Shown one piece after another: positions 36,246 through 46,195 of a DNA stretch of 64,000 nt. Source of the stretch: Manis javanica (Eukaryota > Chordata > Mammalia > Pholidota > Manidae). The notes below the pieces were generated by a model that did not search any database, had not been told where the DNA came from, and saw nothing but the letters and a program-made list of their open reading frames with translations. Made by a program: the position numbers and the translations under genes. Numbering within the stretch: the first letter of the stretch is position 1; every line of letters begins with the position of its first letter. The stretch covers positions 144,939,173-145,003,172 of the forward strand of contig NC_133156.1 of NCBI RefSeq assembly GCF_040802235.1, given 5' to 3'.

Positions 36246-36454
36246 AGGTAATAATAAACATGGTATATAGGTTACTGGTTTCCTGTAGGGATGAAGGAGG
36301 GAAATGGCATAAGAAAGAGCCTTAAGATAAGCCACAATGACAATTACACCTCTTTGTAGGTTGGGTAGTGACTTCATGGGATTCACTTTACAATGTGTTA
36401 CAACTTTCACAGATGTTACATTTACTACGTTGATGTATAAAACTTAAGTTTTAA

Positions 36455-36605
36455 AGACCATAGGACTGGGAGCACAGCTGATCTAACTTTGAAGCCTGGC
36501 TGTGTCATTTACTACCCACATGGATTTGGGCAAGATGCTGAAGCTTTCTAAGCTTAAGATTCCTCATCTGGGTAATGATAATGGTAACCATTCAAATGCC
36601 CTTCA
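36455..36605 (+). repeat. MIR SINE
   Basis: 'ggagcacagctgatctaact', 'ttgaagcctggctgtgtcat', 'ttactacccacatggatttg' and 'gattcctcatctgggtaatg' give the tRNA-related and core parts of MIR in order. Confidence 0.75.
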
Positions 36606-36785
36606 GCCAAAGCCTCCCAGGAGTACACCTGTATTTAAACAGGTTCAGTGTATTATTTCTTGTAGTGAGGCAGAACGTACATCATAGGGACTGTGGGGGG
36701 GTGTCTCAGTAAGAGAACTATTGTGGGATTTGGGCTTTGGCTGGGTGATTTGGCAGAGCATCTAAGTGGGTTTTGCTCCACATTG

Positions 36786-36919
36786 GATGGTGTCACAAAG
36801 CTGAGGTGATTCTACAACTGGGTATCTTAGGAAATCCTTCCCATGAGGTAGACAGACTAGTTGGAACAAAGCTGTAACCGGTAAACTAGGAGGCACTCCT
36901 TCAGTGAGTGAGTAACATC
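36786..36919 (+). repeat. Local direct duplication 1, right copy
   Basis: Same orientation as 35640-35770. It differs by about eight substitutions, a 2-bp deletion and a 4-bp gain (gtga repeated) near the end. The flanks on either side are unrelated to the flanks of the left copy. Confidence 0.85.
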
Positions 36920-37689
36920 TGGTGCTTTGTGTTACACAGTGACCTTACTTGATATTCTCTCAGACTGCTCATGTCCAAGGGAACACAGTGGTCTGAACTT
37001 GAGTGTCACACTAGCTTGTAATAATAGAGGTCTAATTGTGAACTTTAGATAGTTCCAGGCATCGGGCTGTTGTTTGTTTCCAACATAGAAACTTGGTGTG
37101 TTACTTTTAGCTCCCTTGGACAGGTCACTGCCAAAGTGGCAGACCAAACAAACATCAGTAGCTGTGCCCTCTTCCAGAATCTGAGCTCAGCCTTTTCCTC
37201 TCTGGCTATGCCACTGAGCACACTAAGGCGAGCACACCAATGCAAAGCTAAAGGCAGACTGGCTTGCTTTAACATTCTTTCTCTGATAGCTTCTCTAAAT
37301 AACAAAATATTTCCTATTCTAAGAATCATATCCTCTATCCATGAAAATCTACAGATACCAAAGACAGCATGTGGATAATATTAGAATTAAAATAAATGCA
37401 GATGACAATCTTGAAATGATTTAACATCAGCATATATTCGTAACAGAACTTTTATAAGCATTTGTGTTACTGTTCCTGTTTGGGTGGGAAAAGTTTACTA
37501 TCAGCTAAAGTATTTTAAACGCACTTGTATCATTTTTTTATTGTTTTGAGATAATAAGCCACTTTGATGTGTACATGCCCATGCTCCAAAGTCTATATAT
37601 GCTTTAACCATTGTACTTTATTACCCCTTTAAGAAGTTGCAGTTCCTAAGTTTTCTAACTACTACTAAAAAACAAAAATTCAAGTGAAT

Positions 37690-37990
37690 TTAAAATTTGA
37701 TTGAGCTTTATTCAGTGATTCATGAATCATGCAGCACCCCATGTAGCAAACAGAAGGGAGTTCCAAGAAGCCAAAAGAGGGAAGGCTTTCTTGGGCAGAG
37801 GGAAAGGAGGTTACAGCAAAAGAAAAGAAAGGGTTACTTTAGGCAACATCACCTTCCCTTGGGGGTCTTACCATGCAGATTACACTAGTACCAGGAAATT
37901 CCAGACTGATTGGTTTGAAATTCCACCCAGAGAGAGACTAAAACTGCAATTATGTGAGGTATTAGATTCTGGTGGGGTTTAACAAAAGTG
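37690..37990 (-). repeat. Possible LTR-like repeat, antisense
   Basis: 'ttgagctttattcagtgatt', 'catgaatcatgcagcacccc' and 'aaacagaagggagttccaag' resemble an antisense LTR with its polyadenylation site at the left. Not classified. Confidence 0.35.
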
Positions 37991-38129
37991 AGTCCATCTG
38001 GGGCCTGTTGTTTCTTTTTAACACTCAAGACCTTACGATTTTTTGCTCTGTACCACAAGGATGTAGAAATGGGGCCAACAGATCCTATACAGTCTTGTAT
38101 TTTTTTAGATTAAAAAAATTCCTTGTATC

Positions 38130-38400
38130 TGTAGTTGTGTATGTCTTTTTGATCATGGTGCTTATTTGTCATCTTTTTTTTCCATTGTATTTATTAGTCA
38201 TTTCAAAAAACACAGATTTGGGTTTTACTGATTAACTTCTTTTCCACTCTTATTGCCTAATGTTTCCTCATAATTTCCTTCTTTCTATTTGCTTTATTCC
38301 ACAATTACTTCATTGAGCTTTCTCAATTTAATGATCTGTTTATTTACTTCCAAAATCTGTATTCCTGCATTCATGTCTGCCTTATGTTAATAACAGGGGC
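38130..38400 (-). repeat. Old L1 fragment, antisense
   Basis: T-rich plus strand with 'cattgtatttattagtcatt', 'tcaaaaaacacagatttggg' and 'gcctaatgtttcctcataat'. This is the antisense layout of the L1 ORF2 linker region also visible at 60.2-60.4 kb, but older. Confidence 0.55.
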
Positions 38401-39770
38401 CTCTATCAACACCACCACATTCTCTTCTATGACCACGCTACTCAGGCTTTGGTGCCTAGCCTCCACCAAGGCTGCTCCTCTGCCTGTAGATACCACCCAC
38501 TGTGCCTCTTCACCTGTCAACAGTAAGGGACTTCCTCCCTGAAATACTGTTATTCTCTTTTTCTTACCTACCCTATAACTTCTTCCTACCCTTTAACTCT
38601 TAACCAAAAATCTACCATATTTGATCCACAGAGAGCATGTCACTTTACACCCTCTTCAGTATACAACAAAAGTATAATCATGTAATAATTGGTAATAATC
38701 AGTAATAATCATGTAGTGACATGTGATAATCATTTTCTTGATTCATTCACTAATGCTTAAAATAACAAATAGGAAAAAGTTTGTTTAAAGTTTAATAATT
38801 CAGAAAAGTATTTCATGTTTAAATCAAAATTGTACTTTCCAAAATAAAATCGTGACTTCTAAATCATACTGTTTTAAAGCTTTTATAAAACTTTCATCAC
38901 AGAGAAAGGCAGAATCAAAGTACTTGCTCTCTGGCTGCCTTTGCCTATAGTCAACTGCGCTCTCACCAGCCAGAGTCACTGACATTCACCCCATGCAGGG
39001 TCAATGAGCCTCAGACTAGGGCATTCATAAGATTGCTTCAGATATCATGCTATTGGTATGGACACAGGAAGTTAATCCAAAATCAAGAGCTCAATTGTCA
39101 TTTAATACTGTTTATTGAGACATTTTCAACTTAAAATGATGGCTACTTTTGCCTTGAGTTCCTTCTCATGTACCCAGGTGCACACAGATCTTACATCAGA
39201 AGTCCTTGTAGAAGGGAACAGACATAGCTCCTGGGGTTAAGGGAGGGCAAAAGAGAGGGGCCAGAGCAAGTAACACCCTGAACAACTCTTAAACAGAAAG
39301 AGAAGTCCTACTTTTCACATCTCTGCATGAATCTCCCTTAATCCTTAAGAGTTCAATGTAATGAAGAGCACATCTGGCCAGATGACTTTCCTGTATTCTT
39401 TCATATATCTATTACATACTTTTCACAAACTCAATGACTTTAGTAGAAGACACCTCTGCTAAGTAATACCTTATGTTCATCACCTTAAAAAATAACAAAG
39501 CCTTTTTTAAAAGTACTAACTCACCCCAAATAAAATTGTCAAAACACAGATAAAACTTGAGATAGCTATTTTCTTCCTTGTTTCTATTAAATTGCAAACA
39601 GAAGTGGCTGACTTTATTAATTTAATGAACATTTATTTCGGCCTGGCTGGAGCTTAAAGTTGTCGTGTGCACTGCAGGGCTATGGAGGGGTGCTGAGGGG
39701 ATGCCAGGTGGTGATAGGTGCTCACAGAAAACCAGAGCACGATAAAGGGAGAGTGGGGTGAGGCTGCTCA
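38401..39770. other. Non-coding stretch, no gene recognised
   Basis: No repeat or gene signature was recognised. It could include 3'UTR of a minus-strand gene (reverse-strand AATAAA at about 39108-39113 and 39643-39648), but that is speculation. Confidence 0.45.
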
Positions 39771-39774
39771 TTAC

Positions 39775-40150
39775 ATACAGTGGTGTGTTAGGTTAGGCTG
39801 GGCTACCCTGTGGTAATAATTAACCCCTGAAGCTCAGTGGCTTGGCATGACAAGTTTCTTATTCACATTACATGTTCACCATGGGTCAGCAAAGAGTTCT
39901 GCTCTACAAAATCATTCAGGGACACAGATGGCTGGAGGATGCTCCATCTGGGACAGGATGCCTCCAGAGTCCTTCTGCAGGTGCTGCAGCAGTGGACACC
40001 AACTGGAGGGTCGTGCATGGCCCTACGGGTTCATATCTGATTGGCCAGACTAGTCTCATGGTCCCAGCCATTGCAAGAGGGTTGAGAAAGTGAGGGATGC
40101 TCATGGGTGTTCCATGAGCAATTAATGACTTATCATTCATTCTCTGATAC
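39775..40150 (+). repeat. Ancient medium-reiteration repeat, copy 2
   Basis: 'aagctcagtggcttggcatg', 'acaagtttcttattcacatt' and 'catgttcaccatgggtcagc' share the layout of 31.8 kb. Heavily diverged; the overlapping short frames here are accidental. Confidence 0.45.
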
Positions 40151-40331
40151 TGTGAAAACTGAGCAGAAATTTAATAAAGTAAAGGAAGAAGCAATACAGA
40201 TATCTGGCAACAATACTTTGTCATAGATGACTTACAAAACATAAAATATACTGTACCTATTTATTTCTCATGAACAGCCACACCAAATCCTTAAATTAGA
40301 TCTTCTGATGAGAATAACTAAGTACCTCATA

Positions 40332-40422
40332 AATCTCTCCCTTTCTCTCTCTCTCTCTTTCAGTTTCTCTCTCTGTCTCCCCAGTTTCCCATCCTGTCCT
40401 CCCTCTCCCTCTGTCCCTCTGG
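40332..40422 (+). repeat. Pyrimidine-rich (CT)n tract
   Basis: About 90 bp almost entirely C and T on the plus strand, with runs of CT and CCCT. Confidence 0.9.
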
Positions 40423-40984
40423 TCACTGTTTGGTTCAGTAGTAACATCTTACTTACCTTGATTACCTTAACAGCCCTATATACCACATGACGTATAACAT
40501 CTCTGACCGTCCTTTACATCCTTCAGTAATTTATCACCTTAAGGACAAAATCATAATTCAAGGGCTAACAAGCACATTCCTGATTGACAGTAAACCACAT
40601 CCTCGGTGTCCTTGTTCACCACTTTTCACATATTTAGACTCTTTTCCTCTTATTACCTATCTAAAATTTAGCATTATCGATACTGCACATGGCTCTGAAA
40701 TTACTTCAAGGACCAAAATGAAAAGATTGGAAAAAGAGTTCATTTAAAAAATTAATGCTTACAATAGCTCTTTGAAATAAAGAATGCTTTTTACATTTTT
40801 ACACTTAATGTTAAGTTAGATATTATGTAAAATTGTTTTCACTTCAGGAAGAAATGCAATATGGGCTATTTTGAATATCAGCAGATTGAGAAATCATTCA
40901 TAACTCCTACTATTCAAATAACAGAAACGCTCAGGTAACTTCTTTCCCCAGATAGCAAAGCACAAAAGAATGGAATTAAACCTA

Positions 40985-41130
40985 AAACTGTGCTCCTCCT
41001 TTTTTCATAACCAGCATTGTGTGCTCAGGTAAGTTACTTCATTTTGTTATACATTAGTTTCTTCTCCCATAATACAGGCATCAGATCCATCCTCTCTATT
41101 TCAAAGGTTAAGTAATCACTGTGAGAAAAA
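40985..41130 (+). repeat. Diverged MIR fragment
   Basis: 'gctcaggtaagttacttcat', 'tttgttatacattagtttct' and 'tctcccataatacaggcatc' resemble the MIR core ('aagttacttaac', then 'cctcagtttcctcatctgtaaaatggg'). Weak. Confidence 0.4.
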
Positions 41131-41841
41131 TCCATTACTATCAAGCACATGTTAATTCACAGGTTATTTCATACCTGTCCTGAAATACTCATAAAAAGTT
41201 TGAAATTTGACAGTATCAGTCTCATTAACCAAAATCAATGTTAGAAGTGATATTAAAATAAATAGCAAAATGAAATTGCAAAATATACTTTACATCTCCA
41301 GCCTCATAAAACATGAATTTTATAAGCACTTTAAAATATTATCAGAAACACAGCTTTGTCGGTAACCATTTGAAAAAGTAAATATTAATATATAACCTGA
41401 AATGCTGTGCTTATGCATTTAAATACAATAATCCAAAATTCCATACCTATGGCGTATCAGGAGGCCTTCGCATATGTAGGTACAGATTCCCCGTAAGTTG
41501 ATCAAGAACTCTGCCAAGCTCTCCAGCATGCAGAGGCAGCCCCGAGGTGCTGGTGGAGCGGTGACGGCTGCCACCCTGCCCAAGGGGGGCTCCCAGCTAC
41601 AGGGCAGTTTGGGCAGAAGCCCAGGGAGGGAGGAGATGGTGGACAGAGAAGGTGTAACAGCAAATCAAGAGGGTTTCTTTTTTGTTAAGTGTTTACCCAC
41701 CCCTCTACAAGCACAGCTTCCAGGAAATGTTAAAAGAGAAGGCTTAGCATCAGAAAAATGGTCTTTTAGAGTTTTCAGCCAAAAAGCCCCTCTTCCTTTC
41801 ATTTCTGGTTTTCTCACATGTCCTGAAGACACTGTTTCCCT

Positions 41842-41923
41842 TCACTTTGTGTCGTCCACATGTTCAATGCTTGTAGTTTTCAGCTCTGCCAATCTAGCAC
41901 TGAAATCCTTGGCTATTTGTCGT
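41842..41923 (-). CDS. Candidate 3'-terminal coding exon, unknown gene
   Basis: On the minus strand a strong acceptor (tgtttcttttcttttctgcag) ends just before 41923. After one base completing a split codon, 26 codons stay open and end with TGA at 41842-41844. The peptide is charged and helix-like, ending 'IEHVDDTK'. It does not overlap any repeat I recognise, and sequence after the stop is compatible with a 3'UTR. A CpG island lies about 3.5 kb upstream on the same strand. I do not recognise the protein. A 26-codon open stretch can arise by chance, so this is only a candidate. The 152-codon plus-strand frame over the same place (41498-41956) is probably its shadow. Confidence 0.3.
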
Positions 41924-42089
41924 CTGCAGAAAAGAAAAGAAACATTAATATTTTAGGATAGAGGGGCTTTTACAACAAATCTCTCACCAAATCTTCCTTC
42001 ACTCTAAGCTCTTTTCCTTGCTCTGCCTCCAAGATCACCGCTTCAGTTTTCCGTGGTTTCCTTGAAAAACCGAACATTTCCTGACAGGT

Positions 42090-42430
42090 GTTTCCAGTTA
42101 CCTCTTATTTGCCCACTGATGGTTCTAAATGCAACTCTAATCACGTCCTTCTACTATGTAATCCTCTCAAAAGTTTCCTACTTACTCTGCCCCCAGAGTG
42201 GAACCTGAATTCTTCAACAGGAATCAAAGGACTTTGAGGACCTGGATGCTGTTCACTAGTCAACTCACCTCTCTTTCATTCTCTTCTCATCTCTCAAGGC
42301 ACACCTGGGGACCTCCTCATCCTGAGAGTACCAAGCTTCTTTACCCCTCCCAGCCTTTTTCACTCTTGCCCTCAGCAAGGCACGGGGCTTTAGCTCTCAG
42401 CTCGGCCACATTGCTAGGAAAAGCCACTAG
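42090..42430 (+). repeat. L2 LINE fragment
   Basis: 'ctctaatcacgtccttctac', 'tatgtaatcctctcaaaagt', 'ttcctacttactctgccccc' and 'gtggaacctgaattcttcaa' follow the L2 3' region (tcatgtcactcccctgcttaaa, then gataaagtccaaactcctta). Confidence 0.5.
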
Positions 42431-42474
42431 CTGTCACATTACACGCACACTGTCAGACACACACAAAGCGAGAC

Positions 42475-42695
42475 GGTACAGCTTAGTGGTTACATTACCT
42501 AAACTGAAACCAGACTCCACATATACAAACACTGGCTTTGCCACTTGAGGGCTGTGATCTTTGGAACATTACTCTCTATGCCACAGTTTTGTCCTCTGTA
42601 AATGGGAATACTAGTCACTAATGGTGTAAAGATTAAATGGATTATATTATGCTTAATATGTAATATGTGCTATGTAAACAGTGCTATTCTTATTA
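42475..42695 (+). repeat. MIR SINE
   Basis: 'cggtacagcttagtggttac', 'tttgccacttgagggctgtg', 'cacagttttgtcctctgtaa', 'atgggaatactagtcactaa' and 'gtaaagattaaatggattat' are in full MIR order, near full length. Confidence 0.8.
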
Positions 42696-42704
42696 ACAGA
42701 GACT

Positions 42705-42815
42705 AATTAGTCTATTAAATAAGTATAGCTAAGGCCTTACTATGTGGTTGGTCCTCTTCTAAGTGGTTTAACATATCTTAACTCAAATAACTCACAAGAC
42801 AGGGTAAAGTGTGCC
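42705..42815 (-). repeat. MIR fragment, antisense
   Basis: 'ccttactatgtggttggtcc', 'tcttctaagtggtttaacat' and 'atcttaactcaaataactca' match the reverse complement of the MIR 3' end (gcacttactatgtgccaggcactgttctaagc). Confidence 0.55.
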
Positions 42816-42819
42816 TCTT

Positions 42820-42985
42820 GTGTGCTCCCTGAGCCCCTTACAAAACACTTACTGCCCTAAACTGAGTGTTTTTGTGACATGTCCAGTAGGTAGTAAGCTC
42901 CCTGAGGGTAGGAGCACATCTTCATCCTTGTATCCCCCAATGTCCTAACAGTGCCTGGCATTGTGCCTAGCACTCTGTTAAGAAA
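42820..42985 (+). repeat. L2 LINE 3' end
   Basis: 'agtaagctccctgagggtag', 'gagcacatcttcatccttgt', 'atcccccaatgtcctaacag' and 'tgcctggcattgtgcctagc' match the L2 terminus closely. Confidence 0.75.
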
Positions 42986-43070
42986 CATTTTAAATTGTCA
43001 TAGTTACAGCATGTCTGTAAAGTCATAAGGAGACCTGATTGCTATAAACTGCCCAGCATTCAAAAATGAT
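42978..43070 (+). repeat. Local direct duplication 2, left copy
   Basis: About 93 bp from ttaagaaacattttaaattg to ctgcccagcatt, repeated at 44068-44160 with about seven substitutions and no indel. Confidence 0.85.
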
Positions 43071-43129
43071 AAGTAAGATTATTACACATCTCTTAGCCAA
43101 GTGGTTTGAAAATGTTTTTTGTGTTATTC

Positions 43130-43335
43130 ACCTTCTCCTCAACCCCCTCAGGTTCTATCCCTGCTCCACTCAAATTGTCCTTTCCTAGGACACTAGTGTC
43201 TTCCTGTTGCCAAAGCCAGTGTCAGCAGCAACCATTCAAGACAGTCAACCCAGCTGACCACTCTCCTCCTTCCTGAGAGACTCTTCTCTTGGTTGCCATG
43301 CTGTTGGTGGAATAAATTATGAAGTGCCATGGTTG
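43130..43335 (+). repeat. L2 LINE internal fragment
   Basis: 'cactcaaattgtcctttcct', 'ttgccaaagccagtgtcagc', 'cccagctgaccactctcctc' and 'ctcttctcttggttgccatg' resemble the L2 ORF2 region (aaatccaatgg, then gttgaccactccctcc, then tctcttggcttccatg). Confidence 0.6.
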
Positions 43336-43804
43336 GTAATTTAGTGGCTCACATGTCAACCTATGATATAAAAGCATCTGTTCCCTACTGCAGCCTGAAC
43401 TGTCTGAAACTGTCCAATGAGGACGTTCAAAGACAATTAGTCAAGTTCAGTTTAGAGCATGAAACTGTTTTAGGTCCTATGTAACTTTTTCAGAGGCTTG
43501 ACTGACCTATGGTGTGTGAGTCTGTACCGGTAGGGGTGGGGGGATGTGCGGAAACATCACAGTGGCTTATGTACATCTTCTTTCAAGTCCAAATTCACTA
43601 TTACTCTCTCTTGCCTTCAGGGCATTTCCCCACTAACTCCTCTGGCTAAACTTGAAAGCGATTTTAAATCCCACTCCAATGACCACAATGGGCCAGTATC
43701 TTATTAATGCTACTTCATCTGACTTGCACAATTAAGGATGGATTCAAAGTCATGTGATTAGCAAGAAAAGCATGAAGCAAATATCTTATGTACTCGATCC
43801 AAAA

Positions 43805-43945
43805 TCCTTACCAAGAATAACCCAGGGGGCTTGGGTCCCTCAGCAAAGTTACAGAATCAGACTCTCTAGGAAGGTAGGACTTAGACATGTACAGTCTGTA
43901 AAGGATCCCCTGGAGATTCTGATGTGTTTCCCTGAATAAGAATCA
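43805..43945 (+). repeat. MER5A-like hAT element fragment
   Basis: 'acagaatcagactctctagg', 'aaggtaggacttagacatgt', 'ctggagattctgatgtgttt' follow the MER5A order (gaatcagaaactctggggg, then gtgattctgatgcac). Confidence 0.6.
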
Positions 43946-44067
43946 GGTATCAGATGAAGGTGTTCATATCAAGATTCTACACTGAGCTAGGCGAGGGTAT
44001 TCAAGACTGAAGAAACAATTCATCTCTAGCAAAGGATATATACACAAGGCCACAAATGGGCATTCTT

Positions 44068-44160
44068 TTAAGAAATGTTTTAAATCATCACAGTTACAGC
44101 ATGTCTATAAAGTCATAAGGAGACCTGATTGCTATAAACTGCCCAGCATTGAAAATTAAA
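44068..44160 (+). repeat. Local direct duplication 2, right copy
   Basis: Same orientation as 42978-43070, offset 1090 bp. The flanking sequences differ. Confidence 0.85.
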
Positions 44161-44544
44161 AAATATTATTACATATTAAGACTTGCAAAATATCAAGTGC
44201 CTCAAATCTTTAAGACTGCAACAATACTCACACATAAAATGTTTTCATAAAAATATATATTTATCTCTTTTCTCTGAGATGCTTATGGCCCTTTAAAGTT
44301 TATACAATGCCCCCATATGTTAAACAAGGAAATGTCCCTTCATTTACAAAAGATGACAGGTAAGAACTACAGAACAAAAATTCTAGAGTAGGATAAATCT
44401 GTATGTACTCCACTCCTATGTAGGAGATATGTTACATTAGCCTTCTAACTACAGTTAATTGCATTAACTTTAAATGTCCCTATGAAAGAGAGGCTATTCA
44501 CAATTAAACTAGAGGCTATAGAGAAATTAATTCCCAATTCAGAA

Positions 44545-44745
44545 GCAGAGCAGTTCAAAATCTGAATCTGGAGTCAGACAACATGAGTTTGAATCCCGGA
44601 TTGTGCCATTTACGAGATGTGTAACTTTGTGCAAGCTACTAAATTGACCCCAGTCTACATTCCTCTTTAAAGTGGGGGTAATAATATCCATCTGATAAAT
44701 GCAATTAGACAGTGACTGAAACACAGTAGTGATCAAGAAATAGGC
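44545..44745 (+). repeat. MIR SINE
   Basis: 'ctgaatctggagtcagacaa', 'catgagtttgaatcccggat', 'tgtgccatttacgagatgtg', 'taactttgtgcaagctacta' and 'aaagtgggggtaataatatc': tRNA-related box B-like 'gtttgaatccc' plus the MIR core. Confidence 0.85.
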
Positions 44746-45404
44746 TTTTTGCTCTTTTTGAGAAAGTAAAAAAGCAACTAAATTACATTGCAGGTTTCTG
44801 GATGGGTCTTCCATTCTAATGCTGAGCAAACTTATGACAGTACACAAGTGAACTTGCCTGTACACTCAAGACGAATACATTGTCCTTAAAAAGTTATTTC
44901 CAATACACTCACTCATGCTTTGCCACAAAAGACGATCAAAAGTACAATAAAACTCATTCATAGAATTTTCATACTTATTACACAGTGTCTAAATCTCAGG
45001 GAACTGTGGGGAAAGATTTGTAAGGAAGATTTAAAAACTCAAACTATAACATAGGCTTTGGGACTGCCACCAAGAGTTAAAATTAAGTTTATGCTCCTCT
45101 GGACAATTACACCTGACTAAATGCAAATTAAACCTTAAAGAAAGTAACTGGTGAAATAATCAAGTTAGCCAACACATTAAAAGGTACATTCACTGAATAT
45201 ATCTGATGAACTCCATACCTACACATCATAACTGCACCTGGAAACAGAAGGCACACATTTCTGTTAAATGAATGCATGACACTGAACTCCCAAAAAATCA
45301 TTCAGGAAAGGAAACATGGTTAGAAATCACCCAGCATTGTGAAAATGTAATGGTGAAAACATAAGAAGGAATGTTTTCCTTATCACAGCTGACAATTCAT
45401 ATTG

Positions 45405-46195
45405 CTTCTTGTGGGCCCCGCACACTTCGACTCTTCAAGGACAAAGTCCGGGGTCCGCTGCCACCCGGTAGGCAGGGCTGCCCCCGCACCCTCAGGCGGT
45501 TCCCCGACGCCCGCAGGGCAGGGTGGGCGGGAGAGGGGGCGCAGGGCCCCGGTCGCTTCCCGACGTTCCAGAGTCCCCCCGCGCTCCCCGACGCCCACGG
45601 CTCGCGAGGCCCTTCACCACGTGTAAAAAAAGGCGCGGCACGGAGACACCCACGGAGAAGGCCCGCAGCGATCCACGGGACCAGCTCCGCCCCGCGCGTC
45701 TGGGAGGCGGCAGGGTGGCCCGGGCCCAGCCCCGCGCAGCCCGCCCCGGCCCGTAGCCCCGGTGGGGGTGGGGCGCCGACACCGGGCCACTTGCCCTCGG
45801 GCCGCAGCCGGCCGAGCGGCACACCTGAACGCGGAGGCCGCACACGCAGAACAGCGTCGTCTCCCAGCGCGGATGCGCGGCCCCGCGGCCAAAAGGAAGC
45901 TCGGCCGGTGACCCCGGGGGAGCTGGGGCCAATCACGGCGCACCCAGCGTGTGGGCGGGGCCTGCGCGCCGCTTATCCCGCGGCGGGGCCCGGGTGGTGT
46001 CCGTCAGACGTGGGACCGGGACCCCACCGCCTCTTCGGCCGGGTGATGCTCCCGCTTGGGCGCGAGCGCAGGTGCCTGGGGGTGAGGGCCCGCGGGGGGT
46101 GCGGGGGACGCTTCCTTCCAGGGAGGGACGCCGCCGCGGGGCTCCTCCACCTGCCCCGCTGGGGGCTTCGGTCTGACCGCCAGGGCTTCTGCCCC
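45405..46195. promoter_or_regulatory. CpG island, probable (bidirectional) gene promoter
   Basis: About 790 bp with very high G+C and dense CpG, in contrast to the AT-rich flanks; the only such place in the window. A CCAAT box lies at 45929-45933 and a GC box (gggcggggcc) at 45953-45962. Plus-strand transcription could start near 45980-46020; its first ATG is at 46046, with donor-like GTGAGG at 46082. Minus-strand transcription could start near 45900-45945; a cag/gtgtgc donor-like site ends a possible first exon at 45825. The long frames here (288, 179, 146 codons) are GC-driven and overlap in all frames, so I do not call them genes. Which gene it serves is unknown. Confidence 0.85.

Noticed and set aside
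44545..44745. tRNA-gene-like box B motif
   Set aside because: It is part of a MIR SINE (tRNA-derived) with MIR core sequence following; no tRNA cloverleaf.
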